From the NCBI GenBank assembly GCA_031257565.1, contig JAIROL010000177.1, forward strand, positions 1 to 60,315: 60,315 bases of DNA. Reading direction: 5' to 3'. The position numbers and the translations under genes were made by a program. Numbering within the stretch: position 1 is the stretch's first letter; every line of letters starts with the position of its first letter. The notes under the pieces are model-generated. The model saw nothing but the letters and a program-made list of their open reading frames with translations. It had not been told where the DNA came from and searched no databases. This stretch comes from Tannerella sp. Lineage in GTDB: Bacteria; Bacteroidota; Bacteroidia; Bacteroidales; Tannerellaceae. This document shows, piece by piece, positions 33,974-41,718 of this stretch.

Positions 33974-34717
33974 ATGAGTAAGGTCGATTTGGATTTAGAT
34001 TTGGAAGCTAATAAAGAAAAACGCTACCGGCGAACAAATGTAGAAATTAAGAAGAGCATATTTGATGCGATTCTTCAGATTGTAAAAGAAAAAGGATTTA
34101 CTAATTTATCCATTAATCTGATTTCCGAATATTCGGGAATTAATCCTTTGACTATAAATAAGCGATTTAAAGATATTGACGACGTAATCGAGCAGTTCCT
34201 GCGCCGTTATGATTATTGGATGGAAATATTTTCTGATAGTAAAGACGATGCAACCAAAGAATCATATCAGGAAACGCTTGAGTTTGTTCTGGATGTTGTA
34301 TGGAAAAAGAAAGCGATTCAGCAGATTCTTGCATGGCAGATCACAGAAGAATCTGCGTTTTCCGATTCTATGGCAAAGGACCTGGGGGATGCGGTTAATT
34401 CCTTAACCGATCGTTATACGGAAAGGTTCAGGGAATCTCCTTATGACATACGTTTGGTAACTGCAATTTTACTTGCTGCCGTATTTTATATATCGGCATA
34501 TAAAAAGAAAGTTTCTTTTTGCGGCATAGATCTGATGGGCCATATGGGAAACTACAAATTGCTTGAGGGGATCAATCAGATTTCGGATCTGGTTTTTGAA
34601 AAAGTTGATAAGACAAAGGAAAAAAAAGTTGCCGGAAAACTCCTGAAATATGGCGATAGCATTGAAAAGGTAATGGATGTATCCGGTCTCAGCAAGGAGG
34701 AAATCGAAAACCTGTAA
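33974..34717 (+). CDS. TetR-like transcriptional regulator
   Basis: This 247-residue protein has an acidic N-terminus (DLDLDLEANKEKRYRRTN), then a TetR-type HTH (SIFDAILQIVKEKGFTNLSI, NLISEYSGINPLTINKRFKD, IDDVIEQFLRRYDYWMEIF) and a long helical effector domain. The end (VAGKLLKYGDSIEKVMDVSG, LSKEEIENL) resembles the degenerate HTH-like tails of proteins with 'GxSxEEI' repeats. It is the second TetR gene of the cluster and ends at a very strong bidirectional terminator. The target is unknown. Confidence 0.8.
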   Translation: MSKVDLDLDLEANKEKRYRRTNVEIKKSIFDAILQIVKEKGFTNLSINLISEYSGINPLTINKRFKDIDDVIEQFLRRYDYWMEIFSDSKDDATKESYQETLEFVLDVVWKKKAIQQILAWQITEESAFSDSMAKDLGDAVNSLTDRYTERFRESPYDIRLVTAILLAAVFYISAYKKKVSFCGIDLMGHMGNYKLLEGINQISDLVFEKVDKTKEKKVAGKLLKYGDSIEKVMDVSGLSKEEIENL

Positions 34718-34720
34718 GAA

Positions 34721-34785
34721 AAGAAACGTCTTTTAAATAAGAGGGCTATCAAAACGATAGCCCTCTTATTTAAAAGACGTTTCTT
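34721..34785. terminator. Perfect 30-bp inverted repeat, bidirectional terminator
   Basis: The 30-base arm at 34721-34750 is exactly complementary to 34756-34785, with a 5-base loop AAAAC. The inner part (GAGGGCTATC/GATAGCCCTC) is a usual GC-rich terminator stem and the outer part (TTTAAATAA/TTATTTAAA) supplies the A/U tracts for both strands. It starts 4 bases after the TetR stop and lies 65 bases before the end of the convergent kinase gene. The stem is far longer than needed for termination. Confidence 0.9.
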
Positions 34786-34849
34786 CTTTGCCGTTTTTAC
34801 GGCATTGCGGGAAGACAGACTTATAATCCTCTACGGGATAGCGACTTAA

Positions 34850-35665
34850 TCATCCCATTGGATAACATTCTTTTTTCTTTTTGAATGATAATTTTCGTAA
34901 AAAAGTTTTTCTTTTTCGCCACTGTTCATCATGGCGGTTTTTCTGCTTGATGGCAGCTTTTACCGTTTCTTCGACATTCCAGCCTCGCTCTTGCGCGTAA
35001 TGACGTAATACGAATTCGAACAAATCCATTCTGCCTGTAAAACGGGTTAGATTTTCAAAGCGCTTTTTTTTAGATATCAGGTTGCCGCCGGAATAAAAAT
35101 CCATTCGATTGATATCGATCACCGAAAATTTATAGCGTCCTTCGTAAGGATGATACAATACATTTGTGGAATTGAGATCGTGGTGTAATATGCCCTTTTC
35201 ATGTAACTTGACGACAAAAGCGGCAAAATCCCTAGCCATTGTTTGGTCGAAATCTTCTAATTCAATAAGTTTTTCTCTAATAGGCGGAGCGTCATCGCTA
35301 TCCGATATGTAATATCCATACAGAAAAAGTCCGTTTTTCCATTGCTCTATATGCGCTATTTCTTTGGGCGTATCGATCTCTCTTTTTCGAAGTTCGGTCG
35401 CATTATTGAAAGCTCGTTCGGCTTTACTGCTGCGGAAGAAACTATATGCGATACGCTGAATCAAATTAGGCGATTTGTATCTTTTTACAACGACCTTATT
35501 TAGTGGTATATCCGTATTATCCAATACATAGCTTTTGATAATATTTCGCTCGTTATATAGTATTGTCCCTTCTTTTTCAAAAGTATGCGCCAATTCACAA
35601 ACAAAATCGTTTACAACTTCATTTTTCTTGTAATCAGGGCTAATTGTGATCTTTATTCTTTCCAT
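34850..35665 (-). CDS. Lipopolysaccharide-kinase-like (WaaP/RIO fold) protein
   Basis: A protein of about 271 residues with a protein-kinase-like fold of the Kdo/WaaP family. It has a Lys-bearing strand (NKVVVKRYKSPNLIQRIAYS), the catalytic-loop motif LHEKGILHHDLNSTNVLYHP and the metal motif VIDINRMDFYSGG. The C-terminus is very basic (KRKTFLRKLSFKKKK), fitting membrane or lipid association. WaaP-type enzymes phosphorylate core sugars of LPS. The start at 35665 gives a normal N-terminus (MERIKITISPDYKKNEVVND); a longer frame starts at 35722 inside the upstream gene. It overlaps the glycosyltransferase stop by 13 bases, implying translational coupling. Confidence 0.85.
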   Translation of the reverse strand: MERIKITISPDYKKNEVVNDFVCELAHTFEKEGTILYNERNIIKSYVLDNTDIPLNKVVVKRYKSPNLIQRIAYSFFRSSKAERAFNNATELRKREIDTPKEIAHIEQWKNGLFLYGYYISDSDDAPPIREKLIELEDFDQTMARDFAAFVVKLHEKGILHHDLNSTNVLYHPYEGRYKFSVIDINRMDFYSGGNLISKKKRFENLTRFTGRMDLFEFVLRHYAQERGWNVEETVKAAIKQKNRHDEQWRKRKTFLRKLSFKKKKECYPMG

Positions 35666-36666
35666 CTTTGCCTGGATAAAGGAGATGGAGCGCCAAACAG
35701 ACCTTTTATTTTCTGTTTCCATTTGAAAAGATTACGACTTGCCGTATAATTATAGAGGTTATGCCAATTTTGCATTGTATGGCAAGGTTTCAATGTGACC
35801 GTTTTTTTTCCCAGCGCAGGGTTTAACAGATCGCATAATGAAGCGACATAATTAAACATATTATATTCCTCAAGGACTTTCAATTTGCATTCATGCAACA
35901 CCTTTCTCTGTTTTTCACAGGCGTCATTTGCAATAATACGGTCTATAATTTCTATTGATCTTTCGAAATTGTATATGTCTATTGGCTGAAACGAATCCTG
36001 AGGAAAATACTCGTCTAAATTGGTGCAGCCATAATAGAATGGAAAACTTTCAGCTAAAAAACAATCTGCTATTTTCTCTGTCCAATAATATCGTTGTGAT
36101 GAATTTTCTATCGAAATATGATATTTATAAGGCGCCAGAACATCCCATTTATCGGCAAAATCGTTATATCCCCGGCCGAATACGTCTATTTTATCTCCAT
36201 AATAACTCTTTAGCTTCTCCACGAATTTGATACGGTCAAGATGACCTTGCGTGAAAGCCTTGTTGCTGGTAATTACAGATATATGCTTTGTTTTTGCGGG
36301 AGGAGGCGATTGAATTAAGGCGTCATAATCTAATGTGTACAAACATGATTTATCCGTATTTTCCGTATACCCGACAAACCAGGGTAAAATGGCCGGGCCC
36401 AATACGAGATTTGGATGTTTGGTTTTCTCCTGACATGAACAAACAAGTCCGAATTGTTTGATATAAGGTTGTGGGTATACAAGTACGGAGCGAGGCTCGG
36501 TCGTTAGCAGAATTGTATTTTGTGGTGCGACAAAGCAACTTTCAGCTTGTCGTATTCCCTTTCCTTGCACAACCCAAAAATCCGGATTGTTTATTTCTTC
36601 GTTTATATAAAACCGATAACGTCCATCAGAGGATAGACCTTTTCTCCCTTTCGTTTGGCGTAACAT
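35653..36666 (-). CDS. GT10-type glycosyltransferase (alpha-1,3-fucosyltransferase-like)
   Basis: A protein of about 337 residues. The C-terminal half has the GT10 donor-binding signature YKYHISIENSSQRYYWTEKI followed by ADCFLAESFPFYYGCTNLDE and YFPQDSFQPIDI, as in fucosyltransferases that use GDP-fucose. It also has SVITSNKAFTQGHLDRIKFV and DVFGRGYNDF. The computed frame begins at 36861, inside the tRNA-Lys gene, so its first 65 codons are not credible in full. ATG 36666 is used here, and a non-ATG start slightly upstream is possible. It is paired with the WaaP-like kinase, suggesting an LPS or surface-glycan modification pair. Confidence 0.85.
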   Translation of the reverse strand: MLRQTKGRKGLSSDGRYRFYINEEINNPDFWVVQGKGIRQAESCFVAPQNTILLTTEPRSVLVYPQPYIKQFGLVCSCQEKTKHPNLVLGPAILPWFVGYTENTDKSCLYTLDYDALIQSPPPAKTKHISVITSNKAFTQGHLDRIKFVEKLKSYYGDKIDVFGRGYNDFADKWDVLAPYKYHISIENSSQRYYWTEKIADCFLAESFPFYYGCTNLDEYFPQDSFQPIDIYNFERSIEIIDRIIANDACEKQRKVLHECKLKVLEEYNMFNYVASLCDLLNPALGKKTVTLKPCHTMQNWHNLYNYTASRNLFKWKQKIKGLFGAPSPLSRQRWKE

Positions 36667-36803
36667 GATTTCGCCTAATTTTTTCCGATAGGGAGTAAAT
36701 TTAACTTTATAAGGTTCTTTCCGGGTCAAAGCTGTTTTTTTCGGATCGTGGCGATTTAAATATTTAATTCTCAGGAGTTGCCGATTTTTGCGGTAATTTT
36801 TAG

Positions 36804-36876
36804 TGACCCCGGAGAGGCTCGAACTCTCGACCCAATGATTAAGAGTCATTTGCTCTACCAACTGAGCTACGGAGTC
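36804..36876 (-). tRNA. tRNA-Lys, anticodon CTT
   Basis: On the minus strand the 73-base sequence folds as a standard tRNA. Acceptor GACTCCG pairs with CGGGGTC (one G-U), D arm GCTC-AGTTGGTA-GAGC, anticodon arm AATGA-CTCTTAA-TCATT with anticodon CTT, variable GGGTC, and T arm GAGAG-TTCGAGC-CTCTC. CCA is not encoded. A CTTG-N20-TAATTTTG promoter-like arrangement lies just upstream. Confidence 0.96.
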
Positions 36877-36898
36877 TTTTCTTAATCAATTGCGGGTG

Positions 36899-36906
36899 CA
36901 AAATTA
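36899..36906 (-). promoter_or_regulatory. -7 box for tRNA-Lys
   Basis: CAAAATTA reads TAATTTTG on the minus strand, matching TAnnTTTG, with a CTTG word 20 bases further upstream as a -33 candidate. It lies 23 bases before the tRNA 5' end. Confidence 0.65.
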
Positions 36907-36946
36907 GTTTTTTATTTTTTTTTATGCAAGCATTTATCCGTTTTTT

Positions 36947-38176
36947 TTATACCAGATCAGACTGCATAATATTTGCCGGAGGTCTTTGGTTCTGTAATTC
37001 TTCTGCCATGAATTTCATGTAAGGATATACATGCTCAAAGTATAATTTTAATCCCGGACATAGATAATTCAGGCCGTATTCGCCGTCGGATGTTGTCGTT
37101 ATTCGATTTTTCGGACATTCTCCGTTGCAGAGGTTAAGAAACTTGCAATCCTGACACTGTAGAGGTAAACAGTCGCGTTTATTGTTGCCAAAACGTTTTT
37201 GATCTCCGGAAAGCGTAATGCCGACAAGCGAATCATGCATTATATTTCCCCGCAAATGCTCCGGATATACGAAATGGTCGCATGCGTAAACATCCCCGTT
37301 ATGTTCCATGGCCAGCGCATGTCCGCATGTTTTTGCATAGATACATACGCCGGGTTGTTCCCCAACCATACAGGCCAGCGTGGCGTCAAATAATTGTATG
37401 TAATATTTGCCTACGTCCTGACGTACCCATTCGTCGAACATACGGATGTAAAAATTTCCATAAGCCAGAGGGGGGACCGACCAGGATGCGATTTCCATGT
37501 CTTCAGGGTTATCCGCTGCCGTAAGCAGTTCGAGCCCGTCGTCGCGCGAGCCGAGACGTTCCACAATCGGTGAAAATTGCATATACCGGCTTCCGATTTC
37601 TTTGAAGAAACGATATATTTCCACAGGATAACCTGCATTGTAGTTATTTATAACGGATAGCGTGTTGAATTCGACGCCGTGTTTTTGCATCAACTCAATG
37701 CCTCGCATGACGCGTTTGAATGTGCCACGTCCACCGCAGTCCTTGCGGTAATGGTCATGGACTCTTTCCGGTCCGTCGATGGATATACCGACCAGAAAAT
37801 GGTTGTCTTTAAAAAAACGACACCATTCGTCGTTCAGCAACAGGCCGTTTGTTTGTATGCAGTTGGAAATCTCGCGTCCGCGTCCGTATTGTTGCTGCAG
37901 GCGTACTGCTTTGCGGTAAAAGTCTATGCCCCGGAGAAGGGCTTCGCCTCCATGCCATGTGAATTGTACGAACGGCGACGTTTGACAGTTAATATATTCA
38001 TCCGTAAAACGTTCAAGGAGTTCTTCCGGCATTTTATATCCTTTTCGTCCTGCAAATAATTCACTTTTTTCCAGATAATAGCAGTATTCGCAATCCATGT
38101 TACACATAGGACCGACAGGCTTTGTCATTACATAAAGCGGGAAAGATAAAGGACTGAAATATAACGTTTCTTTCAT
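36947..38176 (-). CDS. Anaerobic sulfatase-maturase-like radical SAM/SPASM enzyme
   Basis: The 409-residue protein has the radical SAM cluster motif CxxxCxxC as MCNMDCEYCYYLEKSELFAG (Cys25, 29, 32), then QFTWHGGEALLRGIDFYRKA, NCIQTNGLLLNDEWC and FLVGISIDGPERVHDHYRKD. The C-terminal SPASM region has many Cys (CIYAKTCGHALAMEHNGDVY, ACDHFVYPE, CLPLQCQDCKFLNLCNGECP). This is the anSME pattern, which converts Cys or Ser of sulfatases to formylglycine without oxygen. No sulfatase gene is in the window. Its ATG is the last element of repeat copy 3. Confidence 0.92.
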   Translation of the reverse strand: MKETLYFSPLSFPLYVMTKPVGPMCNMDCEYCYYLEKSELFAGRKGYKMPEELLERFTDEYINCQTSPFVQFTWHGGEALLRGIDFYRKAVRLQQQYGRGREISNCIQTNGLLLNDEWCRFFKDNHFLVGISIDGPERVHDHYRKDCGGRGTFKRVMRGIELMQKHGVEFNTLSVINNYNAGYPVEIYRFFKEIGSRYMQFSPIVERLGSRDDGLELLTAADNPEDMEIASWSVPPLAYGNFYIRMFDEWVRQDVGKYYIQLFDATLACMVGEQPGVCIYAKTCGHALAMEHNGDVYACDHFVYPEHLRGNIMHDSLVGITLSGDQKRFGNNKRDCLPLQCQDCKFLNLCNGECPKNRITTTSDGEYGLNYLCPGLKLYFEHVYPYMKFMAEELQNQRPPANIMQSDLV

Positions 38177-38270
38177 GTGTACTTTTTTTATTTTTTAACA
38201 TTTCGGTAACATAGAACTCACAGCATGTTCATAACTCTTTGGCGTTAGCCGTTTTGCATGTTCGTTTCAT
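38174..38270 (-). repeat. Dispersed repeat, copy 3 (short form, 97 bp)
   Basis: It shares GGTAACATAGAACTCACAGC, ATGTTCATAACTCTTTGGCG, AGCCGTT and the CATGTTCGTTTCAT end with copy 1, while its AT-rich left part is more diverged. On the minus strand it fills the gap between the OmpA-like gene and the radical SAM gene, and its GTACACATGAAA end contains the radical SAM start codon. Confidence 0.85.
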
Positions 38271-38285
38271 AGTTGTTTTTGAGGA

Positions 38286-40259
38286 TTAATAAAGGTTGTA
38301 ATTTGTTCCGGTTACTTTGAATTCCGTGCGACGGTTATACTGGTCTGCAATCTCTTGTTGCTCAGGCGTGAGCGTCAATATGTATTCCTCGGTAAGGACC
38401 GCGCCTTCTTCCAGAAATTCGTATTTTTCCGCCATTTTTTTGGAGACTGTTTTGGGTTCGGACTTTCCGTATCCTTTGGCTGTCAGGCGGTCGGATGGTA
38501 TTCCGGCTTCGACGAGGTAGTCTACGACCGATTGTGCGCGTCGTTGTGCAAGCCCTTCGTTGTAGTTGTCGGAACCTTTGCGGTCGGTATGCGCTCCCAT
38601 TTCGATCATTACATTCGGATTTTCATTCAGCGCTTTTATAATTTCATCGAGCGCTTCTTTTGATTCGGGACGAAGCGTCGCCGAATCGAAAGCGTAAAAG
38701 ATATTTTCTACAACCGTTGGTTTATGGATGGGAGAGAGATAGAAGTCCACATAATAGGTTTCGTTTTTTTCATCCGGATCCGTCGTGAGTTCAAAATGCT
38801 GATTGAGGTAGTCCGTCGCGCCGGCCATCATCACATAACTTATATCGCGTTCGAGTTCCACTTTGTAAGAACCGTCCGGTTTGGCGAAGACTTTCTCATT
38901 AAGTCCGTCTTTTCCTACGATGCGGACGATAGCGTTTTCAATGGGATTTTCTTCGGCGTCGGATACGTATCCTTCGATAAAGATCGTGACGGTCGGACGT
39001 TCGAACGAAAAGAGATGGTCGTATCCTCGCGCATCGTTACGATTGGAAGAAAAGAAACCTTTTTCCCTGTTTCCTTCGAATGTAATACCAAAATCGTCGC
39101 CCATTGAATTGATGGGCGCGCCCATGTTCTCCACATGCCATACGCCCATACTATCCATTGTCGCTTTGAACAAATCGAGTCCCCCCATTCCGGGATGTCC
39201 GTTTGATGCGAAATAGATGGTTACAGAGTCGCGTACATAAGGAAACATCTCATCTCCTTCCGTATTTATTTGAGAGCCAAGATTTTCTATTCCCGCAAAG
39301 TCATTCATGCCGACTAAGCGAGCCCGGAAAATATCTTTTCCCCCGTAACTGCTGACGTCCGACACGAAATAAAGGTATTTACCGTCCGGCGATAGGGCCG
39401 GGTGACCGACATTTGTTATGGAATCTTTAATGAGGTTTACGCGGGATCCGATACCCCACGACGCTCCGCTTCGGGTAGATGTGTATATTTTCGCAGTCCG
39501 GGAGCTTATCGGGTCGCTTTCGCAACAGGTATAGTACATTGTATTTCCGTCGGCAGAGATAGACGGCGTACCTTCGTCATATAGCGTATTTATGGCGTCT
39601 TCGAGTTCTACCGGTTTTTTCCAGTTCCCTTTTTCATCTTTTTCGGCAAGGAAAAAATTATTCGTAAGTTGCCCCGTAATAGAACTGATAGAGTCTCTGT
39701 TTACGCTTTTTGCACGTGATGAAGCGAAATATAGTTTTTCATAACTATCTCCTGCAAGCATCGGACTGAACTCCCCGTAGCGGGAATTGAAAATATCCAT
39801 TTTACGAACCTGGTGCAATGTCGTGTTTTCTTTCGTTTCTGCTGCAAGTTCACAGCCTTTAAGGCCGTTTTTAGCAATTGTACTTTCCGGATTTTGTTCC
39901 AGAAACTTGTTATAGTAGTCGATGGCGTCATTGTATCTTCCTCCTTGATGACAGGTCTGGGCCAGACGCAGATTTAGCAGGCTATCCGGATAATTATAAC
40001 GCAGGGCGTTCATATATGCGCTTGTAGCGCGTGAAATATTATTGATTTTCTGGTAGCAGATCCCCATCCGGTAAGAAACATACGCCCGCATATCGCGTTG
40101 CGAAGGTTTTGCTTTGGCATATAATTTACGGTACATATTAGCGGCTTCATAATATTCGCCAATGCTTTGCCTTTCTTCGGCAACGCTGAGTTTAACGGTT
40201 TTACATGAGAATAGCAGTATTCCCATTAATATAATCCCTATGTAATGAATGAAGCGCAT
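38286..40259 (-). CDS. PorE-like OmpA-family lipoprotein (TPR, beta-propeller, CarboxypepD-like, OmpA)
   Basis: This 657-residue lipoprotein has signal peptide MRFIHYIGIILMGILLFSC (Cys19). Domain order is TPR-like repeats (about 30-150: YEAANMYRKLYAKAKPSQRD, AIDYYNKFLEQNPES), PD40/WD40-like propeller strands (about 160-420: LSPDGKYLYFVSDVSSYGGK, IYFASNGHPGMGGLDLFKAT), a carboxypeptidase-regulatory-like domain (about 430-510: IFIEGYVSDAEENPIENAIV) and a C-terminal OmpA peptidoglycan-binding domain (FYAFDSATLRPESKEALDEI, GAHTDRKGSDNYNEGLAQRR). This order matches PorE of the type IX secretion apparatus and related outer-membrane proteins. No other T9SS gene is in view. Confidence 0.87.
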   Translation of the reverse strand: MRFIHYIGIILMGILLFSCKTVKLSVAEERQSIGEYYEAANMYRKLYAKAKPSQRDMRAYVSYRMGICYQKINNISRATSAYMNALRYNYPDSLLNLRLAQTCHQGGRYNDAIDYYNKFLEQNPESTIAKNGLKGCELAAETKENTTLHQVRKMDIFNSRYGEFSPMLAGDSYEKLYFASSRAKSVNRDSISSITGQLTNNFFLAEKDEKGNWKKPVELEDAINTLYDEGTPSISADGNTMYYTCCESDPISSRTAKIYTSTRSGASWGIGSRVNLIKDSITNVGHPALSPDGKYLYFVSDVSSYGGKDIFRARLVGMNDFAGIENLGSQINTEGDEMFPYVRDSVTIYFASNGHPGMGGLDLFKATMDSMGVWHVENMGAPINSMGDDFGITFEGNREKGFFSSNRNDARGYDHLFSFERPTVTIFIEGYVSDAEENPIENAIVRIVGKDGLNEKVFAKPDGSYKVELERDISYVMMAGATDYLNQHFELTTDPDEKNETYYVDFYLSPIHKPTVVENIFYAFDSATLRPESKEALDEIIKALNENPNVMIEMGAHTDRKGSDNYNEGLAQRRAQSVVDYLVEAGIPSDRLTAKGYGKSEPKTVSKKMAEKYEFLEEGAVLTEEYILTLTPEQQEIADQYNRRTEFKVTGTNYNLY

Positions 40260-40388
40260 AATATTTGAAAACGATAAAAATGTTATTTTATTGTTGCAGG
40301 CGGATATTGGCTAATGCGATTCGCTTTTCGCTTCACTGCGGGTTCAAACAGCATGGATTCTTTACGCCCTCCTGCGCTACTTAACGGT

Positions 40389-41663
40389 TTACCGCACGAG
40401 ATCGGTAAGTTTACCGGTTTGATTTATTAAAAGTGAACTGTCGCCGTAGCTTAGGAATCTGAAATCGTGTGTGAGCGCGTAGTCGTAGATTTTTTTCCAG
40501 TTATCTTTTACAAATGCGGAAACAAGCAGTAATAATGTACTTTTAGGTTGATGAAAATTTGTTATCATATTGTTTACGATATGAAATTCATATCCCGGAG
40601 CAATCATGATCTGTGTAGATGTAATCAATTTATCAAGATTGTTTTTATCCAGATACTTTAAAATGTTTTGTATTGCTTTTTCCGTAGTAATTTGCGGCAA
40701 TTTGTTTTCGTATGGCGTCCACTGTTTTACGGCGAGCCTGTCCGGAGTTGCGTCGGGGTTGTGCGCGAGAAATGCGCCGATGTAATACAAACTTTCGAGG
40801 GTGCGCGCAGATGTGGTTCCTATTGCGACAATATGTCCTGTATTTTCAAGAATGTTGGCAATCGCAGAGCGGTTTACCGATATAAATTCGGTATGCATTT
40901 CATGTCCTCCGATCGTTTCCGTTTGTACGGGTTTGAATGTGCCTGCCCCGACATGCAGCGTTAGTTCCTCTCGCTTGAATCCTTTGCTTTCCAGTTTCGT
41001 CAGTACTTCCGGCGTAAAGTGTAATCCTGCCGTAGGCGCGGCAACGGAACCGTTTATTTTGGAATAAACGGTCTGGTATGTCTGCAAATCGGATGTTTCC
41101 GCGTCTCTGTGCAGGTAGGGAGGGATCGGCAACACGCCGGCTGCATCAAGGACGTCGGCGAAAGTAGATGAAGGGTTGTCCCATTTGAACAGAATGAGAT
41201 GTGTTTGTCCGTTCGTTAGGATACGTTCTGCCGTCAATGTAACATCTTTATTTTCAATGATAAGTGTGCGTTTTAACGGACCTTCTTTCCATCGTTTTGA
41301 ATTGCCGACGAGGCATGTCCAACGGCATTGCTCATGCGATTGAAAGTTCATTGCATAATCATGCGGATTTTCCGGTTCAAGGCAGAATATTTCTATTTGT
41401 GCTCCTGCGTTTTTTGAAAAGAGGAGCCTGGCCCGGATTACGCGGGTATTGTTGAAGATAATCAATGATTTTTCCGGTAGCAGATCCGGTAATCTGTCGA
41501 ATATGCTTTCGCTTACTTCTCCGTTGCGGTAAAGCAAAAGTTTTGATTTGTCTCGCTCTTGCAACGGAAACTTGGCAATCTGTTCATCTGATAACGGGTA
41601 ATCGTATTCTTCTATATTTATTTGTTGTATGGAGGACAGGTCGTCTGTTTTTTTTTCAGCCAT
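40389..41663 (-). CDS. queA: S-adenosylmethionine:tRNA ribosyltransferase-isomerase
   Basis: A protein of about 424 residues. It makes epoxyqueuosine at the wobble base of tRNAs with GUN anticodons. QueA signatures are YDYPLSDEQIAKFPLQERDK, KSLIIFNNTRVIRARLLFSK, SVAAPTAGLHFTPEVLTKLE, ELTLHVGAGTFKPVQTETI, HEMHTEFISV, IVAIGTTSARTLESL and MITNFHQPKSTLLLLVSAF. The longer frame starting at 41708 would begin upstream of the promoter box at 41684-41691, so ATG 41663 is used. Its promoter is back to back with that of the Smr gene. Confidence 0.95.
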   Translation of the reverse strand: MAEKKTDDLSSIQQINIEEYDYPLSDEQIAKFPLQERDKSKLLLYRNGEVSESIFDRLPDLLPEKSLIIFNNTRVIRARLLFSKNAGAQIEIFCLEPENPHDYAMNFQSHEQCRWTCLVGNSKRWKEGPLKRTLIIENKDVTLTAERILTNGQTHLILFKWDNPSSTFADVLDAAGVLPIPPYLHRDAETSDLQTYQTVYSKINGSVAAPTAGLHFTPEVLTKLESKGFKREELTLHVGAGTFKPVQTETIGGHEMHTEFISVNRSAIANILENTGHIVAIGTTSARTLESLYYIGAFLAHNPDATPDRLAVKQWTPYENKLPQITTEKAIQNILKYLDKNNLDKLITSTQIMIAPGYEFHIVNNMITNFHQPKSTLLLLVSAFVKDNWKKIYDYALTHDFRFLSYGDSSLLINQTGKLTDLVR

Positions 41664-41683
41664 GTTTATGTTTATTTTATGCG

Positions 41684-41700
41684 CAAAAATACTAACTTTG
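41684..41700. promoter_or_regulatory. Back-to-back -7 boxes for queA and the Smr gene
   Basis: CAAAAATA at 41684-41691 reads TATTTTTG on the minus strand (queA). TAACTTTG at 41693-41700 is the plus-strand box for the gene at 41719. The two boxes are separated by one base, so RNA polymerase cannot occupy both at once. Confidence 0.7.
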
Positions 41701-41718
41701 CTCCACAAAAAAAATAAG

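Noticed and set aside
34721-34785. Insertion sequence ends for the 30-bp inverted repeat
   Set aside because: Only a 5-base loop separates the arms, leaving no room for a transposase or element body; a terminator is the simpler reading.
36667-36861. N-terminal 65-codon extension of the GT10-like gene
   Set aside because: It runs through the tRNA-Lys gene and contains no GT10 features; translation from inside a tRNA is not credible.
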